NCBI RefSeq assembly: GCF_011682145.1 | Contig: NZ_WHJH01000007.1 | Location: 124,001-188,000, forward strand | DNA length: 64,000 nucleotides | Reading direction: 5' to 3' | Source of the DNA: Massilia mucilaginosa | Lineage (GTDB): Bacteria; Pseudomonadota; Gammaproteobacteria; Burkholderiales; Burkholderiaceae_D | Shown here: positions 54,482-63,388 of the stretch, piece after piece | How positions within the stretch are numbered: the stretch's first letter is position 1 | How the letters are laid out: the number at the start of each line of letters is the position of its first letter | The notes under the pieces: generated by a model | What the model was told of the DNA's origin: nothing | Seen by the model: the letters and a program-made list of their open reading frames with translations, nothing else | The model's database searches: none | Position numbers and translations under genes: made by a program

Positions 54482-57412
54482 TTACTCCTTTGGTGACGCC
54501 GGTAGGGACGCCGGTAGGGACGCCAGTAGGGACGCCGGTAGGGACGCCGGTAGGGACGCCGGTAGGGCCACCGGCAGCGAAGGGGGGCGCGTATCGGCCG
54601 GCGGCGGTAGCGCCAGGCGCGCATCGGACGCCATCAGCGTCGCCATGGCGTCGGCCGCCAGCGGACGGCTGAACAGGTAGCCCTGCACTTCGTCGCAGCC
54701 GATGCGCTGCAAAAAGGCCAGCTGTTCCTGCGTCTCCACGCCCTCGGCCACCACCGACAGCGACAGCCCGTGCGCCAGCGCGATGGTGGCCTGGGCGATG
54801 GCGGCGCTGCGCGGGTCGGTGATGATATTGCGCACGAAACTCTGGTCGATCTTGAGTTTGTCGAGCATGAAGCGCGACAGGTAGCCGAGCGACGAGTAAC
54901 CGGTGCCGAAGTCGTCGAGCGAGATCGACACGCCCATGCCGGTCAGTTCGGCCAGCTGCACTTCGGCCGCTTCGCTGTCGCGCATCATGACGCTTTCGGT
55001 CAGTTCGATTTCGAGGTACTGCGGCGCCAGGCCGGACTCGCGCAGCGCCTCGCGCACCACGGCCGGCACCGTGCCGGCCGTGAACTGGTGCGCCGACACA
55101 TTCACCGCCACGCGCAGCGGCGCCAGCCCCGCGTCCTGCCAGGCCTTGTTTTGCAGGCAGGCCTGGCGGATCACCCAGTTCCCGATCGGCAGGATCAGGC
55201 CCGTGTCCTCGGCCAGCGCGATGAAGTCGCCCGGGCCGACCTGGCCCAGTTCCGGACTGCTCCAGCGCAGCAGCGCTTCCATGCTGCAGATGCGGCCATC
55301 GCCCAGCGAGACCTGCGGCTGGTAGTGCAGCGACAGTTCGTTGCGCTCGATGGCGCGGCGCAGGTGCGTTTCCAGCGCCATCCAGCGCAGCGCGTGCGCG
55401 TTCATCTCGCCCTTGAAGAAGCGGAAGCCGTTGCGCCCCGCATCCTTCATGTGCGACAGCGCCACGTCGGCCGCCTTGAGCAGTTCGCTCGGATTGGCGC
55501 CGTCGCGCGGATAAATGCTGATGCCGACGCTGGTGGTGACGATCAGTTCGTGGCCGTCGGCATGGAACGGCTGCGCAATTTCGTCGATCAGGCGCCGCAC
55601 CGCGACGATGATGGCGTCCGAGTCCAGGCATTCGGTCAGGAGCAGCACGAATTCGTCGCTGCCCAGGTGCGCCAGCGAGTCGGCCGGGCCGGCCAGCAGG
55701 CCCGCGCGGCGCGCCACTTCGCGCAGCAGGGCGTCGCCGGCTTCGTGCCCCAGGCTGTCGTTGATGCGTTGCAGGCGGTCGATGTTAAACAGCAGCAGGG
55801 CGATCTGGCGGTCGCCGTGGCGCGCCGAGGCGATCGCCTGCTGCATCCGTTCGGTCAGCACCGAGCGGTTCGGCAGCAGGGTCAGTGGATCGTGGTTGCT
55901 CAGGAAGTCGACCTGGTGGTGCGCCGCCTTCAGCGCGCTGATGTCGCTCGATACCGAGACGTAGGCATCGATCTCGCCGCCGGCGCCGCGCACCGCGTTG
56001 ATGCTGATCCGCTCCGGGTACACCTGGCCGTTCTTGCGGCGGTTCCAGATCTCGCCGCGCCACTGGCCGGTGGTCAGCAGGCTGGCCCAGATCGCGCGGT
56101 AGAAGGCGCTGTCGTGCCGCCCGGAGCGCAGCAGGCGCGGATTGCGCCCCAACACGCTCGCTTCGCTGTAGCCGGTAATGTGTTCGAAGGCCGGGTTGAC
56201 GGCGATGATGTCGGCGTTCGCGTCCGTCATCATGATGCTTTCCTGCGTGCTCTCGAGGATGCGGGCCGACAGGCGCAGGCGCTGTTCGCTGTCGCGCAGG
56301 GCGCGGTCGGCCTGCTGGCGCGCGGCCGCTTCCAGCTGCAATTGGGCGGCGTGGCGCTGTACCACTTCGTACAGGCACAGGTTTTCGTAGGCCACCGCCA
56401 GCTGCGCGCCGAGCGTGACGCCGATGCGTTCGTCTTCGTGGCTGAACGGTTCCGCCCCGCTCGCGCGCGTGCAGTACATCCAGCCATACAGCTGGTTGCG
56501 GTCGCGGATGGCCAGGCCCAGAAAGGCGCCCACCGCCGGATGGCCGTCCGGCAGGGCGGCCTGGCCCTGCACGCGCAGCGCCAGCGGCTGGTCGAGCAGG
56601 GCGCCGGGCAGGCGCTCGCGCTCGAGCGCAGCGTCGCACAGCACGTCGCGCGCGACCCCTTGCACGCCCAGGTGGCGCACGCGCTGTTCGCCGCTGTCGA
56701 GCAGGCACACGGCCACGCACTCGGCGTCCAGGATCGCGCCGGCCGCCTGCAGGAACACGCCGAGCATGGTGTCGGGATTGCGCTCGCCGGCCAGGCGCAG
56801 GCCCATTTCTTCCAGGGCGCCCAGGCGCGCGGCCAGGCTGCGCAGGCCGCTCATGCGTTCCCCCAGCAGGGTGGCCAGGTCGGATCCCAGGGTCGGATTG
56901 GCGACTTCGTGGCGCTCGAGCAGGGCGCCGAGCGCCTGGCGCGCCGATACCAGGGCGTCGTCGACGCTGCTGCCCAGGTCCAGGTCCATGTTCGGCGCCG
57001 GCGCGCTGGGCGCGGGTGCGCCGCCGCGCTCGGCCGCCTGGTGCGCCAGTCCCAGTTCGCCGTGCACCGCGGCCAGGATGTCGTCCGGGTCGGCCGGCTT
57101 GGCCAGCACCCGCGACACGCCGCAGCTGCGCGCCAGCGCCGTCGTTTCGCTGACCGCGTAGATGGCCGAGTAAAAAATCACGCGGGTGGCGGCCAGTTCC
57201 GGGTCGGCGCGCAGCTGCTGCACGAATTCGTAGCCGTCCATGGCCGGCATCAGGATGTCGGTGATGATCAGGTCCGGACGCTCGGCGCGCACCTGCGCCA
57301 GCGCGTGGGCGCCATCGTAGGCTTCGAGCAGGCGGTGGCCGGTGTGGCCGAGCAGGGCGCTCAGGTAGCGCCGGTTCGACGGCCGGTCGTCGACAATCAG
57401 GATCGTGGACAT
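54482..57412 (-). CDS. Response regulator/GAF/PAS/GGDEF/EAL cyclic-di-GMP phosphodiesterase
   Basis: A 976-residue protein starting at ATG 57412. Domains in order: receiver (ILIVDDRPSNRRYL, phosphorylatable Asp in IITDILMPAMDGY), GAF (about 200-360), PAS (about 385-500; IIAVNPAFEHITGYSEASVLG), GGDEF-like (LGSDEF, where the first GG is changed to GS), EAL intact (EALLRW, VNVSAHQF, IELTESVMM, LDDFGTGYSSL, KIDQSF, AEGVETQEQL). It is probably a phosphodiesterase whose GGDEF domain is degenerate. The C terminus is a tandem PASL repeat encoded by a 12-bp minisatellite. Confidence 0.9.
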   Translation of the reverse strand: MSTILIVDDRPSNRRYLSALLGHTGHRLLEAYDGAHALAQVRAERPDLIITDILMPAMDGYEFVQQLRADPELAATRVIFYSAIYAVSETTALARSCGVSRVLAKPADPDDILAAVHGELGLAHQAAERGGAPAPSAPAPNMDLDLGSSVDDALVSARQALGALLERHEVANPTLGSDLATLLGERMSGLRSLAARLGALEEMGLRLAGERNPDTMLGVFLQAAGAILDAECVAVCLLDSGEQRVRHLGVQGVARDVLCDAALERERLPGALLDQPLALRVQGQAALPDGHPAVGAFLGLAIRDRNQLYGWMYCTRASGAEPFSHEDERIGVTLGAQLAVAYENLCLYEVVQRHAAQLQLEAAARQQADRALRDSEQRLRLSARILESTQESIMMTDANADIIAVNPAFEHITGYSEASVLGRNPRLLRSGRHDSAFYRAIWASLLTTGQWRGEIWNRRKNGQVYPERISINAVRGAGGEIDAYVSVSSDISALKAAHHQVDFLSNHDPLTLLPNRSVLTERMQQAIASARHGDRQIALLLFNIDRLQRINDSLGHEAGDALLREVARRAGLLAGPADSLAHLGSDEFVLLLTECLDSDAIIVAVRRLIDEIAQPFHADGHELIVTTSVGISIYPRDGANPSELLKAADVALSHMKDAGRNGFRFFKGEMNAHALRWMALETHLRRAIERNELSLHYQPQVSLGDGRICSMEALLRWSSPELGQVGPGDFIALAEDTGLILPIGNWVIRQACLQNKAWQDAGLAPLRVAVNVSAHQFTAGTVPAVVREALRESGLAPQYLEIELTESVMMRDSEAAEVQLAELTGMGVSISLDDFGTGYSSLGYLSRFMLDKLKIDQSFVRNIITDPRSAAIAQATIALAHGLSLSVVAEGVETQEQLAFLQRIGCDEVQGYLFSRPLAADAMATLMASDARLALPPPADTRPPSLPVALPASLPASLPASLLASLPASLPASPKE
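54501..54572 (+). repeat. Six 12-bp tandem repeats encoding a PASL tail
   Basis: Units of GGTAGGGACGCC (one AGTAGGGACGCC, the last GGTAGGGCCACC) stand head to tail in the 3' end of the GGDEF/EAL gene, adding four residues (LPAS-type) per copy. Being in multiples of 12 bp, copy-number change would keep the frame. Confidence 0.92.
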
Positions 57413-57763
57413 ACGCCATGCTCCGGTTGCCAGGATCGTGCGCGGGGGTGGTCGTGAAAGCGTGCTGGCATTAGTGGCTCCGGGCCACGCTCCGGCAGGC
57501 AAAAGACGGAAGGCGAGGCCTGCAGTGATGATAATGCAGGTCGGCGCGCGCTCCCGAAATTTGTTTCGGCTCGTTTTGAAAAGCGTAACATTCCCTTATC
57601 ATTTCAAGCATATTGTTGTCCCAGTGCAACGAATTAGCTTGCCGACAAGTGCCGGCGGCGTGGGCGGCGAATATCTTCCCAAGCTTAGCTCAGTTGAAGT
57701 CGGGTAAATCCTTTAAAATAGCGGATTACGCTCCAGCAGCTTTCCGTATCCGAGGATCATGTC
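57413..57763. other. Divergent intergenic region upstream of ribBA
   Basis: 351 bases between divergent genes. A possible promoter for ribBA is suggested by AT-rich TTGAAG ... TTTAAAATAG at about 57693-57721. No FMN riboswitch core was found. Nothing else was recognised. Confidence 0.45.
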
Positions 57764-58933
57764 ATGTCAATCTCCAGTACCCCCGAAATCGTCGAAGAAT
57801 TGCGCGCAGGGCGCATGGTCATCCTGGTCGATGAAGAAGACCGCGAAAATGAGGGGGACCTGGTGCTGGCGGCTGATTTCGTGACGCCCGAAGCCATCAA
57901 TTTCATGGTCAAGCACGCGCGCGGCCTGGTCTGCCTGACCCTGACCGAAGAACGCTGCAAGCAGCTCAACCTGTCGATGATGACGTCGAGCAACGGCACC
58001 TTTTACGGCACCAACTTCACGGTCTCGATCGAAGCGGCCGAAGGCGTGACCACCGGCATTTCGGCAGCCGACCGCGCCAAGACCATCCAGGTGGCGGTGG
58101 CCAAGAACGCCAGCCCGGCCGATATTGTGCAGCCAGGCCACATTTTCCCGCTCAAGGCCCAGCGCGGCGGCGTGCTGATGCGCGCCGGCCACACCGAAGC
58201 CGGCTGCGACCTGACCGAGATGGCCGGCCTGACGCCGGCCTCGGTCATCTGCGAAATCCTCAAGGACGACGGCACCATGGCGCGCCTGCCGGACTTGCTC
58301 GAATTTGCCAGGGAACACAATCTGAAAATCGGCACCATCGCCGACCTGATCCACTATCGCGGGCAGAACGAATGCCTGGTCGAGCGCATCGCCGAGCGCG
58401 CCATGCAGACCGCCTACGGCGAATTCCGCCTGATCGCCTTCCGCGACAAGCCGAGCGGCTCGGCCCACCTGGCCATGGTGCATGGCGACCTGGCGCCGAA
58501 CCTGGACGCGCTGGTGCGCGTGCACCAGCCGGTCTCCATCCTCGACCTGCTCGACAGCGAAGCGACCACCCACTCGTGGACCATGGCCTCGTCGATGCAG
58601 GCGATCAAGCAATCCGACCGTGGCGTCATGGTGCTGCTCAACTGCGGCGAGACGGCCGACCAGCTGTTTGCCCAGTTCGCCGCCCTCGACGCCAACAGCA
58701 AGCCGACCGGGCGCGCCGCCAGCATGGACTTGCGCACCTATGGCATCGGCGCCCAGATCCTCAAGGACTTGGGCGTAGGCAAGATGGAATTGCTGGCCAG
58801 CCCGCGCAAAATGCCATCGATGACCGGTTTCGACCTGGAAGTGACCGGCTATCGCGCCAAGCCGGACAGTGCGTCGCAGAGCGCGTCGCCAAGCGCGTCG
58901 CCAAGCGAGCCGTCCGCCAAGGCAGCCGCCTGA
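57764..58933 (+). CDS. ribB: 3,4-dihydroxy-2-butanone 4-phosphate synthase with a degenerate GTP cyclohydrolase II domain
   Basis: A 389-residue RibBA-type protein. The DHBPS domain (1-205) has [55 protein letters not shown] and [17 protein letters not shown]. The second half resembles GTP cyclohydrolase II ([33 protein letters not shown]) but the zinc Cys triad of RibA (C..G..RCDC) is absent ([18 protein letters not shown]), so only RibB activity is expected. The C-terminal [14 protein letters not shown] tail is low-complexity. ribH follows 51 bases later. Confidence 0.93.
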   Translation: MSISSTPEIVEELRAGRMVILVDEEDRENEGDLVLAADFVTPEAINFMVKHARGLVCLTLTEERCKQLNLSMMTSSNGTFYGTNFTVSIEAAEGVTTGISAADRAKTIQVAVAKNASPADIVQPGHIFPLKAQRGGVLMRAGHTEAGCDLTEMAGLTPASVICEILKDDGTMARLPDLLEFAREHNLKIGTIADLIHYRGQNECLVERIAERAMQTAYGEFRLIAFRDKPSGSAHLAMVHGDLAPNLDALVRVHQPVSILDLLDSEATTHSWTMASSMQAIKQSDRGVMVLLNCGETADQLFAQFAALDANSKPTGRAASMDLRTYGIGAQILKDLGVGKMELLASPRKMPSMTGFDLEVTGYRAKPDSASQSASPSASPSEPSAKAAA

Positions 58934-58984
58934 AGCGGTACACTCCATACTCAATCACATACATATATATAGAAGGGGTCTGCC

Positions 58985-59464
58985 ATGACCGTAGGAACTT
59001 ATGAAAGCAATCTGACCGGTGCAGGCCTGCGCGTTGGGATCGTCCAGGCGCGTTTTAACGCCGATGTGGGCCACGGCCTGCTGTCGGCTTGCCTGGCTGA
59101 ACTCAAGCACCTGGGCGTGGCCGACGAAGACGTGCTGCACGTCACCGTGCCGGGCGCGCTCGAAATCCCGCTGGCGCTGCAAAAAATGGCCGAGACCCAG
59201 CAGTTCGACGCGCTGGTCGCGCTCGGCGCCGTCATTCGCGGCGAAACCTACCACTTCGAGCTGGTCTCGAACGAATCGGGCGCCGGCATCACCCGCATCG
59301 GCCTCGACTACGGCATCGCCATCGCCAATGCCGTGCTCACCACCGAGAACGACGAGCAGGCTGAAGTGCGCATGGCGGAAAAAGGGGCGGAAGCTGCGCG
59401 CTGCGCCGTCGAAATGGCCAATCTGCTGATCGCGCTCGAAGAGCTGCAAGCCGACGAAGACTGA
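58985..59464 (+). CDS. ribH: 6,7-dimethyl-8-ribityllumazine synthase
   Basis: A 159-residue protein with AAGGGG upstream of ATG 58985. Signatures: [77 protein letters not shown]. It condenses ArPP with DHBP to lumazine, forming an icosahedral or smaller shell. It is operonic with ribB and nusB. Confidence 0.97.
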   Translation: MTVGTYESNLTGAGLRVGIVQARFNADVGHGLLSACLAELKHLGVADEDVLHVTVPGALEIPLALQKMAETQQFDALVALGAVIRGETYHFELVSNESGAGITRIGLDYGIAIANAVLTTENDEQAEVRMAEKGAEAARCAVEMANLLIALEELQADED

Positions 59465-59548
59465 TTTGGGGCCGTCAGCAATATATCGTCAAGAACACAT
59501 CGTCAAGAACACGTCGTTAAGAATAAACGGTAAGAAGAAGGTAAGAAC

Positions 59549-60019
59549 ATGACAGAGAAAACTTTGCACGCCAATCCCAGCAAGAACCGCACGCCGCGTC
59601 ACCGGGCGCGCGAGTTCGCCTTGCAGGGACTGTACCAGTGGCTGCTGAACAATGAAGACGCCACCACGGTCGTGAACAACATCCGCGCCGCGCACGGCTT
59701 CGAAAAAGCCGACGCCGACCACTTTGCGGTGCTGTTGTATGGCGCGATCAAGGATTCGGTGGCCTTGCGCGAAGCGTTTGCGCCGCTGATCGACCGCGGC
59801 GTGGCCGAGCTGTCCCCGATCGAGCACGCGGTGCTGCTGATCGGCGCGTTCGAGCTGAAAAACAACCTGGATATTCCGTATCGCGTTGTCATCAACGAAG
59901 CGGTCGAGCTGACCAAGTCGTTCGGCGGTATCGACGGCCACAAGTACGTCAATGGCGTACTCGACAAGCTGGCCCCGAAACTGCGCGCCGACGAAGTCGC
60001 GGGCGACACCCGCCGCTAG
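59549..60019 (+). CDS. nusB: Transcription antitermination factor NusB
   Basis: A 156-residue all-helical RNA-binding protein: [85 protein letters not shown]. It pairs with NusE/S10 to bind boxA. The stop codon TAG (60017-60019) lies inside the left end of an inverted-repeat element, so the C terminus may be set by it. A short spacer of tandem CGTCAAGAACA-like repeats separates it from ribH. Confidence 0.97.
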   Translation: MTEKTLHANPSKNRTPRHRAREFALQGLYQWLLNNEDATTVVNNIRAAHGFEKADADHFAVLLYGAIKDSVALREAFAPLIDRGVAELSPIEHAVLLIGAFELKNNLDIPYRVVINEAVELTKSFGGIDGHKYVNGVLDKLAPKLRADEVAGDTRR

Positions 60020-60203
60020 GAGTCTGCGCGGCAGAAGGAGTCGAGGCGAAACGGGTGGGAAAAGAACCCAATTCACACCCACTTTTGAGGTCTGTAGCCG
60101 TAGGTAGGTGCGCGACGGCGCACCTACGACCGAGAAATGGGTGGGGAGTGGGACTTTTCTCCACCCGTTTCGGCCGACGAGCTTCTGCCGCGCAGACTCC
60201 TAG
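60016..60203. repeat. 188-bp inverted-repeat element with 22-bp perfect ends
   Basis: CTAGGAGTCTGCGCGGCAGA begins at 60016 and its reverse complement ends at 60203 (22 bp perfect). Inside, CGAAACGGGTGGGAAAAG (60047-60064) pairs with CTTTTCTCCACCCGTTTCG (60154-60172, one extra base). The centre is a perfect 10-bp hairpin GTAGGTGCGC-GACG-GCGCACCTAC (60104-60127). It has no ORF and could fold into one long hairpin. It supplies the nusB stop codon. It is unrelated in sequence to the 159-bp element at 13.9 kb but similar in plan. Confidence 0.85.
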
Positions 60204-60242
60204 GGGGTCAGACCCCGGTTTTTCTCTTAGGGGTCTGACCCC
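60204..60242. repeat. Pair of GGGGTCAGACCCC palindromes
   Basis: GGGGTCAGACCCC at 60204-60216 and its reverse complement GGGGTCTGACCCC at 60230-60242 flank a 13-base T-rich spacer. Each is nearly self-complementary and the two can pair. They belong to the GTCAG/CTGAC motif family seen at 10.2 and 51.4 kb, here with a one-base centre. Confidence 0.85.
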
Positions 60243-60274
60243 GGTGCTAGCTCCGCCGCAAGCGTTCCGCCCAC

Positions 60275-60305
60275 AAAAAAGCCCGATGCAAGCATCGGGC
60301 TTTTT
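60275..60305. terminator. Bidirectional rho-independent terminator
   Basis: AAAAAAGCCCGATGC-A-AGCATCGGGCTTTTT: a perfect GC-rich stem with A tract on one side and T tract on the other, between the convergent nusB and transglycosylase genes. It can terminate both. Confidence 0.93.
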
Positions 60306-60335
60306 CATATCCACTATATATATAGTGTGCGGCAA

Positions 60336-61220
60336 TCACAGGCCGGCGATCTGCTCCTGCGATGCCTTCTCGACCATGACCGGTTTCGGCGCGGCCGGCG
60401 CGGTAAACGTCGGCACTTTCTTGCCGCTCGCTACCAGCTTGAGCTTCTGATACTCGTTCATCACGCGCGAACCATAGCCCTGGTCGGTTTCGAAGGCGGC
60501 GGCGCCCACATACGTCTTCAGGCCGGCTTCGACCGAACCGCCGCGTTTCACGTATTCCTTGAGAATCAGCGAACCGACGCGGATATTGGCCACCGGATTG
60601 AGCGCAGCCCGGGTTCCGCCCATATCCTGGAACTTTTCGTGGTGAATCTTCGACATCACTTGCATCAGCCCCTGCGCGCCCACCGGGCTCTCCGCGAAAG
60701 GATTGAGGCCCGATTCGATCGCCATGACCGCCAGGATCAGCAGCGGGTCGAGCTTGATTTCGCGCGCCGTCGAATAGGCGGTCGAGACCAGCATATCGGC
60801 AGCGTCGCCGGCAACGCGGTAGCGCTTGGACAGCCAGGTGGTCACAAATTCCTGCTGCTTGCGGTTGGCCTTGAGGGCCTTGTCGTCGAGCGCCAGGATG
60901 GGCGGCTGGTTGTCGACCAGCACCGCCGGAGCGGGGGCGGTCATCAGGGCCGACAGCGCGGGCGCCTGCACGGGCGCGCGCGCAACGGCGGGCGCCGGCT
61001 TGACTGGCTGGGCCAGCAACTGCGAGGCTTCATGCGCCAGTTCGGGGCGCAGGTAGAGCAAGGCCATCATGGCCAGTGCGGAAACACCAAAGAACGTCAG
61101 TGTGTGTTGCATCGTGGTCAGGAGAGCACGCGCCGTTTTGCTCACGGAAGACCACGTGACTGGCTGGCTGGCCATTGTTTGGGCGAGCTTTGCTGTCGCC
61201 CCGTTGAAACGATGTATCAT
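60336..61220 (-). CDS. Membrane-anchored lytic transglycosylase (SLT domain)
   Basis: A 294-residue protein starting at ATG 61220. One membrane helix lies near residues 38-58 (TLTFFGVSALAMMALLYL), followed by an Ala/Pro linker. The SLT domain (about 140-265) has AVMAIESGLNPFAESPVGAQGLMQVM with the catalytic Glu in IESGLNPFAES, and NPVANIRVGSLILKEYV. It cleaves peptidoglycan. The role may be in cell envelope remodelling; no operon partner was seen. Confidence 0.9.
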   Translation of the reverse strand: MIHRFNGATAKLAQTMASQPVTWSSVSKTARALLTTMQHTLTFFGVSALAMMALLYLRPELAHEASQLLAQPVKPAPAVARAPVQAPALSALMTAPAPAVLVDNQPPILALDDKALKANRKQQEFVTTWLSKRYRVAGDAADMLVSTAYSTAREIKLDPLLILAVMAIESGLNPFAESPVGAQGLMQVMSKIHHEKFQDMGGTRAALNPVANIRVGSLILKEYVKRGGSVEAGLKTYVGAAAFETDQGYGSRVMNEYQKLKLVASGKKVPTFTAPAAPKPVMVEKASQEQIAGL

Positions 61221-61690
61221 CGAATTCCCCTTTGTCGCGGAAAAAGCCGTCCCTGTACCGCGCGTTGGCGCAGCGGGCCGACAAATGCCGTGCATCAGAA
61301 ATATCGTCCATCGCCGCCGCTCGGGCACGCGATTAACGCCGTCATTGCTTGCTTCAGCTGGTCGTTCCCTGTGGTATTGGACCAGTGGCTAAACAACTTT
61401 TTCGGGGGAGAAGGCAGACGCCTATTGAAAACACTCCTTAAAATGTCATTGGGGCCCCGACCCCGTGAAGTTATGAGACAGGCTAGAATCGTATCCGTGG
61501 ACAGCGCCTGCTCATCAAGTAGGGCGAATTGTAGAAGCGGGTATATACTAAGTCAATACTAACACAAACATTCTATATTACTTTTAGATCTAGCTTTTTG
61601 TGCTGCATTGCAGCAAAGCCCTATGAAATCAACAACTTGCCATGGCGAATTCAACAACCATGCTCACATGAAAAAAAGAATTAAAACCAG
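61221..61690. other. Divergent intergenic region before ubiD
   Basis: 470 bases. The right part (about 61540-61690) is distinctly AT-rich compared with the window and must hold the ubiD promoter (for example TATATTACTTTTAGAT). No gene, RNA or repeat of note was identified. Confidence 0.45.
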
Positions 61691-63175
61691 ATGAATTATG
61701 TAGACTTGCGCGATTTCATGACGAAAATGCAAGAAATGGGCGAATTGAAGCGCATTTCCGTGCCTGTTTCGCCCTATTTGGAGATGACGGAGGTGTGCGA
61801 CCGCGCTTTGCGGGCCGCCGGACCGGCCATTTTGTTCGAAAAACCGACCGGTCATACGATTCCGGTGCTCGGCAATCTGTTCGGCACGCCGCGCCGGGTC
61901 GCGCTCGGCATGGGCGCCGACGATGTGAGCGAGCTGCGCAAGATTGGCCATGTCCTGGCGCGCCTCAAGGAGCCGGAACCGCCCAAGGGCTTCAAGGACC
62001 TGATGGGCCTCGGTTCCCTGGTCAAGGCCGTGTGGGACATGTCGCCCAAGGAAGTGCGCGGGGCCGCCTGCCACGATATCGTCTGGGAAGGCGCCGATGT
62101 CGACCTGGCGCGCCTGCCGATCCAGCATTGCTGGCCGGGCGACATCGCCCCCCTGATTACCTGGGGGCTGGTCATCACCAAAGGCCCTAACAAGAAGCGC
62201 CAGAATCTGGGCATCTACCGCCAGCAGGTGATCGGTCCGAACAAGGTCATCATGCGCTGGCTGGCGCACCGCGGCGGCGCGCTCGACTTCCGCGAGCATG
62301 GCATTGCCACCAAGGGGCAGCCGTATCCGGTGGCCGTGGCCCTCGGCGCCGACCCGGCCACCATCCTCGGGGCGGTCACGCCGGTGCCGGACAGCCTGTC
62401 CGAATACCAGTTCGCCGGATTGCTGCGCGGCAGCCGCACGGTGTTGACCAAGGCCATCGGCAGCGAGCTGCGCGTGCCGGCCTCGGCCGAGATCGTGCTG
62501 GAAGGACATATTTACGCCGATCCGACCCATCCGACCGGCTACGAGCATGCGCTGGAAGGGCCGTTCGGCGACCACACTGGTTACTATAATGAGCAGGACA
62601 GTTTTCCGGTGTTCACCATCGACCGCATCACCATGCGGCGCGATCCCGTGTATCACTCTACGTATACAGGCAAGCCGCCCGACGAGCCGGCCGTGCTCGG
62701 CGTGGCGCTCAACGAAGTCTTCATTCCGCTGCTGCAAAAGCAGTTCAGCGAAATCACCGACTTCTACCTGCCGCCCGAAGGATGCAGCTACCGCATGGCC
62801 GTGGTGCAGATGAAAAAGCAGTACGCCGGCCACGCCAAGCGCGTCATGTTCGGGGTGTGGAGCTTCCTGCGCCAGTTCATGTATACCAAGTTCATCGTGG
62901 TAGTCGACGAAGACGTCAATATCCGCGACTGGAAAGAGGTGATCTGGGCCATCACCACGCGCGTCGATCCGATGCGCGACACCTTGATGGTCGACAGCAC
63001 GCCGATCGATTACCTCGACTTTGCCTCGCCGGTCAGCGGGCTGGGCAGCAAGATGGGCATCGACGCCACCAACAAGTGGCCGGGCGAGACCAACCGCGAG
63101 TGGGGCACCACGATCAGCATGACGCCGGAAGTGAAGGCGAGGGTGGACCGGATCTGGGGCGAGCTGGGCCTGTAG
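61691..63175 (+). CDS. ubiD: UbiD family 4-hydroxy-3-polyprenylbenzoate decarboxylase
   Basis: A 494-residue prFMN-dependent decarboxylase. Motifs: [22 protein letters not shown] start, [45 protein letters not shown] (prFMN/metal site), [35 protein letters not shown] with conserved Glu residues. It catalyses the decarboxylation step of ubiquinone synthesis and needs UbiX-made prFMN. The start is ATG 61691. Confidence 0.96.
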   Translation: MNYVDLRDFMTKMQEMGELKRISVPVSPYLEMTEVCDRALRAAGPAILFEKPTGHTIPVLGNLFGTPRRVALGMGADDVSELRKIGHVLARLKEPEPPKGFKDLMGLGSLVKAVWDMSPKEVRGAACHDIVWEGADVDLARLPIQHCWPGDIAPLITWGLVITKGPNKKRQNLGIYRQQVIGPNKVIMRWLAHRGGALDFREHGIATKGQPYPVAVALGADPATILGAVTPVPDSLSEYQFAGLLRGSRTVLTKAIGSELRVPASAEIVLEGHIYADPTHPTGYEHALEGPFGDHTGYYNEQDSFPVFTIDRITMRRDPVYHSTYTGKPPDEPAVLGVALNEVFIPLLQKQFSEITDFYLPPEGCSYRMAVVQMKKQYAGHAKRVMFGVWSFLRQFMYTKFIVVVDEDVNIRDWKEVIWAITTRVDPMRDTLMVDSTPIDYLDFASPVSGLGSKMGIDATNKWPGETNREWGTTISMTPEVKARVDRIWGELGL

Positions 63176-63388
63176 CCATCGCCGGTGGCGGCGATCTGGC
63201 GCGCGTGGAGGATGCACCTGGCCCAGTCGGGCAAGGGCGGCGACATGTTTCATGGCATGTTCGAGTGGATCATTTGTTGGTATAGTTGTATTCTTGCGGT
63301 TTCGTCCAGCGCGATCATGCTGGCGTCGCACCGCCGTACCGAAAGAGCGCCAACGCATTAGCCTTCACTAACCAGGACGAGCCCGCCC

